In this document: positions 25,265 to 36,767 of the stretch, piece by piece
How the letters are laid out: every line of letters begins with the position of its first letter
Numbering within the stretch: position 1 is the first letter of the stretch
Assembly: GCA_911728455.2 (NCBI GenBank)
Contig: OU452233.1
Span: forward strand, 16,934,087 to 16,998,086
DNA from: Marthasterias glacialis
Lineage: Eukaryota > Echinodermata > Asteroidea > Forcipulatida > Asteriidae
Direction: 5' to 3'
Length of the DNA: 64,000 nt
Translations under genes and position numbers: made by a program
Notes under the pieces: model-generated
The model's input: the letters and a program-made list of their open reading frames with translations, nothing else
Told to the model about the DNA's origin: nothing
Databases searched by the model: none

Positions 25265-25336
25265 GACTGGAGCGGGATTTGAACCTGTGACCACCGGCTA
25301 TACGTACCGACGCTCTACCAACTGAGCTATCCAGCC
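25265..25336 (-). repeat. tRNA-Tyr-like SINE head, copy 1
   Basis: A 72-base tRNA-like fold on the minus strand. GGCTGGA pairs with TCCAGTC, the D arm is GCTCAGTTGGTAGAGC, the anticodon loop is ACGTATA (GTA in anticodon position, but C instead of U at position 33), and the B box is GGTTCAAATCC. The T stem has mismatches. Flanks are shared with the next copies, so this is a SINE. Confidence 0.65.
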
Positions 25337-25615
25337 TAATGTTGGAAGTCTCCCTATTTTGTCAAAATCCATGTTCCGGGGATGCCAGTCAAAAAGCCAT
25401 TCAACCAGTTACTGCCATGTAGCCAGGGATCACACCCCATTATATGATGAAACCATAGAGCTATAATATAATGGATATAACCTGGGAAGCGGCAGCACGG
25501 GGATCAATTTTAAGGGTGTTGCACCTTTTTTTATTTTAAATATTAATCAATAAACCACAAGGAAAACTGACTGGGTAAATCTTTAAATCAATTTTGGGAT
25601 GAACGGAGAAAAATT

Positions 25616-25687
25616 GACTGGAACAGGATTTGAACCTGCGACCACTGGCTATACGTACCGACGCTCTACCAACTGAGCTATCCAGCC
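25616..25687 (-). repeat. tRNA-Tyr-like SINE head, copy 2
   Basis: The best-folding copy. Acceptor and T stems (GCAGG/CCTGT) pair, but the anticodon stem has a C-A mismatch and position 33 is C. The flanking words AACCACAAGG, TTTTGGG and GCCCTAATGTTGGC match copy 1. A remnant of an active tRNA gene cannot be excluded by eye. Confidence 0.65.
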
Positions 25688-25849
25688 CTAATGTTGGCAG
25701 CCTCCCTATTTTGTCAATATCTATGTTCGGGTGGTGCCAGTCAGAAGCCATTCATGTACATGTAGCCAGGGATTGCAACCAGTTATACAATACAACCACA
25801 GAGCTATAATCCCGACCAAAATGCTTGGGCCACTGTGACAGAAAATCAT

Positions 25850-26030
25850 AACACTCTCCACTCTCCCCCGTCCCCTGCTCCCCTACTCATTGTTGTTCAT
25901 CCCAACTGGAGTGCAGACCGCGCATTGGGTGCCAACATTGATCAGGGGCGGGGTGGGGGGTCAGGGGGGTTGGGGGGGGAGGCCCAACGAGATATGGCCG
26001 AGATGTATGATGTATAAATTCCAAGATTAA
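25850..26030. repeat. duplicated G/C-tract segment (with 26800-26950)
   Basis: The stretch 25815-25975 (CCAAAATGCTTGGGCCACTG, TGGAGTGCAGACCGCGCA, TGGGTGCCAAC) is repeated at 26807-26945 in the same orientation, followed in both by G-rich runs. A tRNA-Tyr-like copy follows the second instance. The pair is a dispersed repeat of unknown type. Confidence 0.55.
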
Positions 26031-27036
26031 AATAAAAAAAAATAAAAACAAATACAGAGAAAAAACCTAAATGTGTTGACACATTCGACATTCATTGCTT
26101 CCAGGGTTAGGCGTAAGTAAAACAAAGTAAAAAGAAGTTGAAGTTGTTTTGATTAGGATTCGAACCCACAATGATATACTGTGGTACAGTATAATGACTG
26201 AGAGTCACTCTTTTTCTTTATACTATTTTGGTGGTGTTGGTAAACCAATTGGGTTTTTGGCTTTTTCTGCTAAATAACGGAATGAGGGGCTTGAGAACAA
26301 GTTGAAGAGGCTCGTGTGTCGTTTGTAAAGTGTACTGGACTTTTCGCGTTGAATACAAACTCTCTTTCGGGAAGTTAGTGCTAAATTGGTAGGGGAAATT
26401 GTTACGGTAAACCGTTGTTGGTGCACACCACAGTAAATTCTGTGTGCTTGGTTTGTGCTGGGATGCAAGCACAAGACAGCCAAGAGTTGTCTTTCTTACA
26501 CTACAGAGTTGCTGGAACATGTAGGAGAAAACATAGGATTAACCCTATCCAAACCGAGCTATGTTTGGAACGGAGACCCCTCCCCCTACTGTTTCATTCA
26601 TGTAAGTGAGTAAAACATGCACGATTTTTGTTTGAAACCAAACCATGAAACACCACGCTGACAATTGCCTATTTTGTTTTCTGTATCAACCGTCCACTGC
26701 TTTGGTTCACTTCAATGTATTTTCTCTGCTCCACCATCGGCTGTACTTAATCTGTGTCCACCCAGCTCCATGTAAATAGACTAAGTGAATTTTCAGACAA
26801 TCCCGGCCAAAATGCTTGGGCCACTGTGACAGAAAATCATCAAACTGTCCCCCGTCCCCCACTCCCTCACTCAATGACTGTTAATTCCAACTGGAGTGCA
26901 GACCGCGCAATGGGTGCCAACGTTGATTAGGGGCGGGGTGGGGGGGGGAGTTTTTTTTCATTATCAATCAATAATCCACAAGGAAAACTGTTGGGCTAAA
27001 TTTTGAAATCAATTCTGGGATGTACAAAGAAAAATT

Positions 27037-27107
27037 GACTTGAGTGGGATTTGAACCTGTGACCACCGCCTATACGTACTGACGCTCTACCAACTGAGCT
27101 ATCCAGT
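27037..27107 (-). repeat. tRNA-Tyr-like SINE head, copy 3
   Basis: Same A box, ACGTATA-type loop region and GGTTCAAATCC box as copies 1 and 2, with a damaged acceptor end (the minus strand starts CTGGATAGC). Confidence 0.6.
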
Positions 27108-27254
27108 GTTGGCGGTCTCCCTATTTTGTCAATATCCTTATTCGGGAGGGGGCGGGGGGTGATCTCTGGCCACACAGCAGTACCACTTGAATGGCTTCTG
27201 ACTGGCACCATCCGAACAAAGATACTGACAAGATAAGGAGACCGCCAACATTAG

Positions 27255-27326
27255 GGCTGGATAGCTCAGTTGGTAGAATGTGCTACGTATAGCAGGTGGT
27301 CGCAGGTTCAAATCCCGCCGTAGTTA
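27255..27326 (+). repeat. tRNA-Tyr-like SINE head, copy 4, opposite strand
   Basis: GGCTGGATAGCTCAGTTGG, loop ACGTATA within TGCT/AGCA, and B box GGTTCAAATCC. It lies 150 bp from copy 3 in inverted orientation, and both are flanked by the shared leader GGAGACCGCCAAC. Confidence 0.62.
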
Positions 27327-27586
27327 AGTTTTCTTTGTTCACCCGAAAGTTACCTTACATTTATGTACATGTACATGCACAATGTAGTTCTCTTTCCTTT
27401 TTCTTCAACTCCTAGACCCATAGACTGACCTTCTATAGTCATCCAATCCTTCTTGCATGGTTGGCCCCAATCCAGTTCTATTACGGAGTTCTGATACTGC
27501 GCTTTATCACACCCGATGGGCGTCTCAAAGTGCTCAGTATTGTCTCCAGCATGGTATGCGGAGTTATATTTTGAAGTATGAGACCT

Positions 27587-27743
27587 GGGGTCGATTTCAC
27601 AAAGCACCAAGATTCATCTTAAGACATGTAAGATGAGCTGTCAGTATTACCATAGTAATTTGTATTTTGACATCACACTTTGCTTAGCAACTAAGAGTGA
27701 TTCGCAGTTAAGATCAATCTTAGCTCTTTGTGAAATCGACCCC
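27587..27743. mobile_element. MITE with GGGGTCGATTTC termini
   Basis: A 157 bp element starting GGGGTCGATTTCACAAAG and ending CTTTGTGAAATCGACCCC, exact complements. It is related in its ends to the GGGGTGGATTTC elements at 6229 and 6707. It abuts the tail of the SINE that follows on the minus strand. Confidence 0.78.
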
Positions 27744-27744
27744 T

Positions 27745-28037
27745 GTTCCTTTACATAGCACCATGTAATGGTTTACAAGATGCTGTGGAGCAATCTGCAG
27801 CCGATCAAACCATGAACACCGGGGCGAACCCCTTCTCTTTGCGTTAAGTGCACTGGGTTCTTTTACGCGCTTTACACAACACACGGAACCTACGGCTTTA
27901 TGTCCCATCCAAAGGACGCAACAATAATAATAAGGTGTCTTGCTTAAGGACACAAGTGTCATGACTGGAACCCACACTCTGCTGATCAGAAACACCCGAG
28001 CTTGACTCCGGTGTTCTTTTCCGCTCGGCCACGACAC
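27745..28037 (-). repeat. long tRNA-derived SINE, Leu-like head
   Basis: Reading from 28037 on the minus strand: GTGTCGTGGCCGAGCGGAAA, a variable-arm hairpin, a B-box remnant, ACACTTGTGTCCTTAAGC, then a tail with CCTTTGGATGGGACATAAAG, GTAAAAGAACCCAGTGCAC and GGGGTTCGCCCCGGTGTTC. It is the longest copy of this family here. A tail-only copy lies at 30425-30600. Confidence 0.65.
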
Positions 28038-28244
28038 GCATCTTAATGATTTAATTTCTTCACTTCTCCTTTTTTCTGTTGGCTCGAGGCCTCACTTCAA
28101 CCAAGGAGAAATTGGAACAGGGATCCAGAGAGGATGATGCAACCAAAATTAAAACAGTGGTCATTATATTTTCAGGGTATTTAAGCAACTTTGACAGTAG
28201 TTCAAACCAAGATATTTTTTGCGAAGGGATGGTGCCAGTGTTGT

Positions 28245-28470
28245 AGTACTTGTACTCGTACTTCATGTACTTGAGAACTGCTTGAGTACATGTACGTACA
28301 TGTACATGTACGTACATGTACATGTACGTACATGTACGTACATGTATGTTTGTACCAGTACTCGTACTTGAACCCGTACTCGTCTAGAAAAATACTTGTA
28401 CTCGAAGTCCATAGGGCCTACTCGATACTCGAATGAAAAGTAATCTGTACTCGAAGTACTTGATACTCAC
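28245..28470. repeat. GTACTCGTACTTG repeat with (TACATG/TACG) core, copy 1
   Basis: A palindromic core of alternating TACATG and TACG words (28288-28346) is flanked by many GTACTCG/GTACTTG words. Copy 2 of the flanking type lies at 28880-29070. The two are separated by about 400 bp of ordinary sequence. Confidence 0.65.
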
Positions 28471-28879
28471 TTGAAACCATTCATCATGTGGTTTTAAATG
28501 GTAAAATAACTGTACATACTGGTGTTGATTTCCTAAGTGGTTTTGTAAGCTTATGCAAAGCCTTGTGAGGATCATTCCAAATCAGCTGGGATGGTGAAAC
28601 AATGGACCCTCTTAGTCTTATGCTTCACTATGTTTTTTTTTCCCAAGTACTTCTTGATATCAACACTGTTCAAATGATGTGTGTACAATTAGCAGTGGGG
28701 TAATGTGAGAGTTAGAATATTGAATGGTTTTGAATGGTCTAGCAGTAGGAGGGTTGATAAATAGAAGACAGTTACATTTATCATAATGAACACATTTTTG
28801 TTCACAGAAATGTAGGTAAAAAAAAAGGAATTTTGCCTAATGTTTTAACACCTCATATTATCAGTATTTTTTGTGTGAA

Positions 28880-29070
28880 GTATTTGTACCCATACTCATA
28901 CTCTGGGTTCCTAGTGTACATGTACTTGGTACTGTTTTGGGGTATTTGGATTTTATCAAAATACTTGGTACTCGGACATGTGGTCTCGTACTCGATGGCC
29001 CAAGTACTCGTACTCACATATTGGCCACCCTAACTCGGCTGTACTTGATACTCGACTGGAAAAGTACCTC
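28880..29070. repeat. GTACTCGTACTTG repeat, copy 2
   Basis: Interspersed ACTTGGTACTCG, TCGTACTCG and ACTCGTACTC words with a TACATGTA near the left edge. The three overlapping plus frames here arise from this repeat. Confidence 0.6.
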
Positions 29071-29474
29071 ACTACAACACTCATGGACATGCTACAAATG
29101 TATATGAGTATTAACTTGAGCTTTCACATTGAAACTGATCGTGTACTCTGTTCTAAAAGTTTATTGGCAATATATTGTTTTCTCATCACACTGCACTTTG
29201 CAAGTCACAGATCCGAATAAGTGGGAATTAAGAGATGCAGTCAAACTGCTACGGTGGAGTAGAAGGAGTGAGTGGATTTCTGAAAAGAATTTTAGGGGGG
29301 CTTTGTTTGGTTAAATAGGCCTGTAATCCAGCCTTCATATTTTAAGTACTTCTAAAAGTATCGCAGCTCTTTACCCTAAAAGATGAAGAGGATCTAATTT
29401 GTAGAGCAACAATTGCTTGTGGCCTAAAATGTTTTTGGGAATGGGTACATGTATATGTGAGCACTTCAAAATTC

Positions 29475-29745
29475 AGTGACCTCCCTATACAGTTCTGACA
29501 TCCCTTCCATGCCTACATGTACAAGCATGACATGTATCATACGGTTCCAAAACCCCTATGTTCCCACAACTCGACCTATGTTCCGAAGCCCCTATATTCC
29601 GACATCCCTACATGTTCTGACACCCCTATCATCTGACACTTCTATCTTCCGACTGCCTGACCTATGTTTCAACACCTTTTTAGGGGTGTCAGAAGATAAA
29701 GGGTGTCGGTACATAGGGATGTCGGAACATAGGAGTGTCAGAATC
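29475..29745. repeat. strand-switching short repeat (CCGACATCCCTATGTT type)
   Basis: About ten diverged words of the form TTCCGACATCCCTATG run left to right up to about 29675. After CACCTTTTTAGGGGTGTC the same word appears as its complement (CATAGGGATGTCGGAACATA) up to 29745. The whole stretch is therefore an inverted repeat built from a minisatellite. Confidence 0.65.
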
Positions 29746-30424
29746 AGCATGTGATTGCGGAGCTTTTGGTTTTGTGCACTTCCGACTCCCCTGCAGACAA
29801 AATTCAATTTTGGGGGTTCGAACCCCATGACCCCTGCATTCTAGAGCATGTCTTACACTAAACCACCGATTGTGCCCATTAGATGGAGCGCCCAGTTTGA
29901 ATCCTGTAAATCACGGTAATTAGCAGCAGATGCTGCAAGCAATTTAATTGATAGGGCCTATAGGGCCTTAAAAATGCATCTGGAGAAAACAATTTCACAA
30001 GCTACTCAGGTGGGATTCGAAACGAAGACCCACACTGCATTCTATAGCAGAAGTCTTCCACATGACCACCGATTGTGCCCAGTGACGAGAGGCCAGTCCA
30101 AGACCTGTAAATTTAGCATTGGGTACCACAAACAATTAAATTGACGTATACCTGACATTGCATCAGGGGTGTACAATTTGGTTTTATCCTGGCACTAATA
30201 AGTGATTAGCACTGAATACCAAATACGTTCCGAAACCTGTTAACAAAAATCCATGGACTACGCAGGAGGGATTTGAACCCATGGGCCATGCATTCTAGTG
30301 TAGGTATCTTAACCACTGAGACCACTGAGCATCTGTATCTGTACCATAATAAATGGTCGGCAAAGCATTCTTACGGAAGCATCACACCAACTTGTGGGAG
30401 CCAGAGCTACTAACCACACCAGAA

Positions 30425-30600
30425 ACACCGGGGCGAACCCATTCTCTTAGCGATAAGTGTTGCTAGCTTCTTTTACATGCATTGATAGTATACAGTTGAT
30501 GCAACACATGGAACCAACAGCTTTTCGTCCCATCCGAAGGATGAAGCAATATTGGTTAAGTGTCTTGCTTAAGGACACACATGTCAAGAATATTAGTTTT
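30425..30600 (-). repeat. SINE tail fragment (Leu-like family)
   Basis: Shares ACCGGGGCGAACCCATTCTC, CGTCCCATCCGAAGGA and AAGTGTCTTGCTTAAGGACA with the tail at 27745-28037. The tRNA-like head is missing. Confidence 0.55.
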
Positions 30601-30649
30601 TTTTTTACTCGTACACCAATGTGTGGCAAGCACCGTACACTCAGTACTT

Positions 30650-33600
30650 GCTGAGACCTGCAGACAAAGTCCACAGACAGTGGGTGGGATTTGAACCCAC
30701 AACCCCCTGTATTCTAGAGCAGATGTCTTAATCACTAGACCACGGACCTAGCCTGGTGGCAGGTGTACATGTACATGTGTGTACATGTATGTACTCTGCT
30801 CTCAATTTCTCTGAGCAGTGTACAATGTCTACACTATAAGTTATCTCAACCCCGACATGCCCGATTCTTTTCAGAGCCATTATTTCTTCCAATTAGAGAT
30901 TTACTTAAAGAGATAAACCCTTTCTTCCCAGAACCAATATTTCTTATTTCTTCCAAAAAGAGATTATCTTAAAGAGATCAACCGCGGTTCTTCTCAGAAC
31001 CAATATTTCTTCCGGATAGAGATTTTCTTTGAGAGATCGACCCCAGTTCTTCTCAGAACCTTTATTTTTACCCAGAAGAGTTTAACATGAAGAGATCAAC
31101 CCTGGTTCTTCACTGAACCAATATTTCTTACCAGAGGGGATTAATAAGCTTAAAAAGATTAACCCCAGTTCTTTTCTGGGCCAATATTTTTTCCCAAACC
31201 TGATTTTCAGGAACAGATTAACTCCGGTTCTTCTTGGAGCCATTGTTTTTTTCCAGAAGAGAGCCAAAATTTCTTCCAGAAAAGAGATTATCTTAAAGAG
31301 ATCAACTATGGTTCTTCTCAGAACCTTCATTTCTTCCCAGAAGGAATTAACTTAAAGAAGGGTCGATGCTTCAACTCCGGTCAACTCCGGTTCTTCTTGG
31401 AACCATTGTTTCTTTCCAGAAAAGAGCCAAAATTTCTTCCAGAAACATGAGAAAAGAGATTATCTTAAAGAGATCAACTATGGTTCTTCTTAGAACCTTC
31501 ATTTCTTCCCAGAAGGAATTAACTCAAAGAGATCAACCCTGGTTCCTCTCTGAACCAATTTTTCTTTCCGAAAGGAGATTAACTTAAGGAGATCTACCCC
31601 GGTTCTTTTCTGAATCAATATTTCTTCCCAGAAGAGATTAACTAAAATAGATCAACCGCATGACTTCTCTGAACCAATAATTTTTCCCAGAGGAGATTAA
31701 TTTAAAGAGATCAACCCTGGTTCTTTTCTGAACCAATATTGTTTCCTCAAGGACTCTTACTTTAAAGAGATCAACACCAGGTCTTCTCAGAACCAATACT
31801 TCTTCTGGATAGAGATTTTCTTTAAGAGATAGATCCCAGTTCTTCTTAGAATCTTTATTTCTACCCAGGAGAGATTAACATGAAGAGATCAACCCCGGTG
31901 CCTCTCTAAGCTCTATATTTTTTTCTGGATACAGATTTTCTTTAAGAAATCGACCCCAGGTCTTCTCAGAACCTTTATTTCTTCCCAGAGGAGATAACCT
32001 TGAGATCAACCTCGGCATGCCCGGTTCTTCTCTGAACCAATATTTCTTCCCAAAAGAGATTAATTTAAAGAGATCAACGCGGTTCTTCTCTGAACCATTA
32101 TTTCTTCTAAAAAGAGATTATCTTAAAGAGATCTACCCCAGTTCTTCTCTGAACCAACATTTCTTCTCAGAGGAAATTAACTTAAAGAGATCAACCCGGT
32201 TCTTCTCAGAACCAATATTTCTTCCCAAAAGAGATTATCTTAAAGAGATCAATCCCAGTTCTTCTCAGAATCAATATGTCTTCCCAAAAGAGATTAATTT
32301 AAAAAGATCAACCCCAGTTTTTCTCAGAACCAATATTACTTCCAAAAAGAGATCATCTTAAAGAGATCAACCCAAGTTCTTCTCAGAACCTTTGTATCTT
32401 CCCTGAAGGGATTAACTTGAAGAGATCAACCCCGGTTCTTTTCTGAACCAGTATTTCTTCTCCGAAGAATTTAACTAAAATAGATCAACCCTTTGATTTC
32501 TTTGAACCAATATTTCTTCCCAGAGGAGATTAACTAAGAAATCAACCCTTTTTCTGTTCTGAACCAGCATTTCTTCCCAAATGGATTAACTTAAAGAGAT
32601 CATCCCCAGTTCTTATCAGAACCAATAACTCGTCCGAAAAGAAACCAACTTGAAGAGATCAATGCCAGTTCTTCTCTGAACCAAAAGTATTCCCAGTCAT
32701 ACCAGTGGAGATTAACGTAAAGAGATCAGCCCCAGTCCTTCTCAGAACCAATAACTCTTCTGAAGAGAGATTTTCTTAAAGAGATCAATCCCGGCTCTTC
32801 CAAAACCTTTGTTTCTTCCCAGAAGAGATTAAATTGAAGAGACCAACCCCATTTTTTTTTGTAAGGACCAAAAAAGGTTTTCTCAATAAGCTTATTTCTT
32901 CACAGAAGAGACTAAGAGGTCAAACCCGTTCCTTCTCTAAATTAATATTTCTTCCGAGTAGAGATTAACCTATCACCATTGACTTCTCTCAAAACCGATA
33001 TCTATTCCCCAGAGGAGATTAACTTAAAGAGATCATCCCCAGATCTTCTCATGAAAAAAAACGGTTCTCCGAAAAAAACATTTCTTCCCGGAAGTGATTC
33101 ACTTCACACATTTGTTACCTGTAAACTGAGATTACATGAGATTACATTTATTCATTTATTCTTTTCAATGATTACACATCATTTTCAACATCTCTCACAG
33201 TTATTTTGAGTACACTTTTAATTTAACATTTAACTCACTAATAACAGATAACTGACACATTTGATCTGCAGTAATTAATCACATTTATTAAAATCACTCA
33301 CACACAACATTAGAATTAAGGCACATGAAATTTTGCAAACCATACAGAAGAATACATATTTTTTTCTTTCTTGTTTTTGTAATATTTTAATTTTTTTAGT
33401 TATGTACATGTAGACATACACATAACATGCATAATGTACAATGTACAGTCTTTTGTAAGTTGGATGAAGGATGGTATATTGAAGGCACAGTTTCAGAGAA
33501 GGTGCTCGAATGAAGTTCTTCACAATGTATGTGAGTTGGTAAACACACTGTACATGTTGTACAATGTACATACATGCACATATACAATTAGCATTAGCAG

Positions 33601-33970
33601 TTCACCTGTAACCTGCAACACACAATACACATCAGTTTGACTGAACACTCATAATTGCTGAAGCAATCAGTACTGTTCTTCATCCTTTTGAAATTGCACT
33701 TTGCTCCTTGCATTGGTGTTTGAATTTTTGCAATTTTTTTTAGTGGAACGTATGTTTTAACTCAGAAATTTTGCAGTGGGAAAAAACAGACATACATGTA
33801 TGTACTACTACTACACTTTGGAAAAGCTGCAATGTAAACAAAACATTAAGACCTGCATAATTAAGTGATTATTAGACAATAAGTAGACAATAAAAGCAAA
33901 TCATTGGCACTCGAAGTGAAGGGTTTTATGGGAATTTGATCTTAGAAACGTATTCATGTTAGTCGCCTAG
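30650..33970. mobile_element. composite repeat with internal 59-bp minisatellite, copy 1
   Basis: Three parts occur in the same order as at 46813-48430. First is a left part with a reversed tRNA-like head (30681-30749) and GCCTGGTGGCAGG. Second is the minisatellite at about 30850-33100. Third is a right part from TGTTACCTGTAAACTGA through CTCTCACAGTTATTTTGA, TTTGATCTGCAGTAATTAAT and GAAGTGAAGGGTTTTAT. Shared order with different array lengths shows the parts travel as one unit. No transposase is visible and its class is unknown. Confidence 0.65.
30850..33100. repeat. 59-bp minisatellite array (about 38 units)
   Basis: The unit is roughly AGAGATCAACCCCGGTTCTT, CTCAGAACCAATATTTCTTC, CCAGAAGAGATTAACTTAA. 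Start-to-start spacing measured on four neighbouring units is 58-59 bp. Most units contain GGTTCT-TCTC-AGAACC, a hairpin with 6-bp arms, and two TTCNNNGAA palindromes (TTCTCAGAA and TTCCCAGAA). All frames reported within the array, including 32017-32361, are translations of the repeat and not genes. Confidence 0.9.
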
Positions 33971-35720
33971 TTTACAATTGCTGAAAATCATAAAACGAAA
34001 GTAAATGTTTCATGATTGATGAATAATGTTTTTAGGGAATTAAATGTATTGGATTAAGGAAATGGTCACCATGTACAAAGTGTACAGAAATGCAGGTTGG
34101 TCACTTTTTTGTTGTTGTTATAATTATATATATTTTTTTGGAATGAATTAAGGAACGTATAGTTTTACGAGGAGTCAAGACACACCACAAGACAAAAGAA
34201 GAATTTTAAATTCGAATTGCAGCGAAACTAGTTAATGCGTTTAAGTTGAAAGGTCTATCTTGACAACATTAAGCATTGGCTGTATTTTGGGTCAGATCAG
34301 AATTGTGAGCCAATGTTGAAACCTTTGTCATTAATCTTATAGCCACACCTCAATGCTGGTAAGATAGAAAAACATAAAGTTTACAAATTTACCTTACATG
34401 GTATAAAGTTAACGATGCTAGACAACTTTCTTTGAAATATTACAGCCTGAATTGTCATCTTTTTGAATAATGAACAAAATAATATCCCCAATTAATTTTC
34501 GTCTTATGTGGGACTAAAACTCTGCCCTAAGAATGCGTACAAAAATGGTGAATGCATTTTTACCTTTTTCTCGCAATAATGCAACAACGAAATGAGCTGA
34601 CATTTTCTCAGGTTGGTTTTATGACAAATATATCTTGATGTGTGCAAAACTGGAAGCATCAACAGTCAGTTAACCAATGTTGAGCTGGGGCTTTAAGTGA
34701 CATTGGTGTGATTGTCACTTCAAGAGTGATCATTGTGTATTATATAGCCTACATGGGATAATTATCCCATATACACAGTGAGTGTTTTTGTAGTATTATC
34801 ATAATGCAATGTACATGTACACATATTGACACTCAAAGTAATTTCATGTATATATGTACATGTAAGCACACTTTTGTAAACGTAATATTTGCCCAGGCCT
34901 GATACTACTTCCCAGGAGGCATTGCAGGCAATGGCCTGCCTGCCCCTTGCAGCCAGGCGCCCTTTCTCACTACCTGCCCTCTTGTGAATTTTACGGAGGA
35001 CAACATGCCCTTGCTTGTATTAAATTGTAAGCGTGCATGCATGCACTCCTTATCAAATCCATTAGCATTCAAAAATATCTACGTGTCAAGGTTGAAGTCA
35101 AAGATGCATCTCTGTGTTGTTATTTTTCTCAACCAGTTTTTTGAATTTTGAGAGTTTCGCATTAACTTTCCATGTGAAAAGATTAGAATCTTTGAATCTT
35201 TTTTTCCTCCCATGTCTTGGATTTAAAGAGACGGATCTTTATTATGAAAGCTTCCACAGTAGTTGTGTTAAGTAACTCGTGAAACCATGAACTAATTGCT
35301 TATTATTGAGTATTGAGATATTTTTAGTAAATCTAGATCAACATAATTTACTGACAAAGACATTAAGTTGCGTTAAAAATTAAACATCATCACCTCTTGA
35401 TATGCAACTTCTCTGCTGATTGTTTGAATTGTCAAGTTTTATCACCCCCCCCCCCCAAAAAAAGAAGCCATCCCCCACCCCCCAAAAAATAATATAAACA
35501 AAATAAACAAAAATAAACAATAGAAAATAACAAAATTAACAATGTAGTAAGTTTTTGTGAGCAGGCTTTTCTCTTTTCCTCACAAAACAACAATGTTACA
35601 TCTATCAGGCTGTTGTTTCAAGTAAAATACACACATGTCCACATTACATACAGTAAATCTTTAATAAGCACACACAAAGCTTAACATACAAAAGTTAAAT
35701 TTCTTATAGTAATTATGCGC

Positions 35721-36100
35721 TTAAAGGGTCTGTATACGTTTGGTAATGACTCTGAAAATTTATGGCCATAACAACTTCCTTGGTAAGAAGTACAGCAGCT
35801 TTGGATAGTATAAATGCATTTTGAGAAACTTTTCACTTCTAAGTACTGCAGTTATGGAAAACTGTATCACTTTTTTTCCCCAAAAAATTTGAATCTGAGA
35901 AGCGTTATGGCCGTAACTCTTCTCAGAATGTGTATTCCAATGACGGTGTCTTCTTCTGCGTGAACACAACCACTACAGATTTTTGGCGCTGCCACCTTTT
36001 GAAATGAAATTTACACAGGTTAAATTTACGGTATAGTACAATTATATAGCATTAAGGCAAATGTACAGTTCCAAAAACCAAAGGTATACTTTGCCTTTAA
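35721..36100. mobile_element. TTAA-flanked MITE, 372 bp interior
   Basis: TTAA at 35721-35724 and 36097-36100 flank a segment starting AGGGTCTGTATACGTTTGGT and ending ACCAAAGGTATACTTTGCCT, imperfect inverted repeats. TTAA target sites are used by the Kolobok and piggyBac superfamilies. The minus frame at 35760-35969 is inside the element and is not a gene. Confidence 0.72.
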
Positions 36101-36767
36101 AGGAAAAAGATACATGACTTGCTCATAGTTGAGCAAATTTAGGTAATGTTTGTTGATACATTGAACCAGGTCTGTAAAAGCAATTGCAGAATTCCCCCAT
36201 TTTGAATTTAATTTAAGCCTCTAATTTTGTTTTTATTATTATTATTATTTATTTTTCTAAAATGACTTTCACAAAGTTAACCATGCTTATCTTCTTATTT
36301 TTAAAGTATGTTTTTGCTTTTTACTTTCATGAATTCTATGTTTCTTTTCTATTTTAATTGTTCTTACTTTTTTTAAGTCACAGGACCATAATGTAAAACA
36401 GCTTTTTAGCTGATTTTTGTATCCTGTTTAAAGATTTTGAAATAACTAAATAACTAACTAAATAAATAAATAAATAAATAAACCCTCTCACCCAATATAT
36501 GATATAAGAGGTACAACAGATGGGGGAGGATGTGTCCCCAGGCCCCCACCCCCACCCCACTCAGTTACTCTACTGGATCCTGGTACTAAATGATGTCTAA
36601 GTTATGATTTACAGGGGGAGATTGGGAATAGAGGTATAACCTTGGTTTGGCCACTTTGATAGAAAAATACGTTGATTGAACTCTATCCAACTAAACTGAG
36701 GTTGAAGATAGGCTGGCACATTCTGAGAGAATATAACATAGACCTGTCTTTGTCTTTGTGTATACAG

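Noticed and set aside
25616-25687. Functional tRNA-Tyr gene
   Set aside because: Position 33 is C, the anticodon stem has a mismatch, no intron typical of eukaryotic tRNA-Tyr is present, and flanks repeat in three other copies, all pointing to a SINE.
32017-32361. 114-codon frame with periodic EINLKRSTRFFSEP-like peptides
   Set aside because: It is the direct translation of the 59-bp minisatellite. Frames in other phases of the array are equally open and no start or splice context exists.
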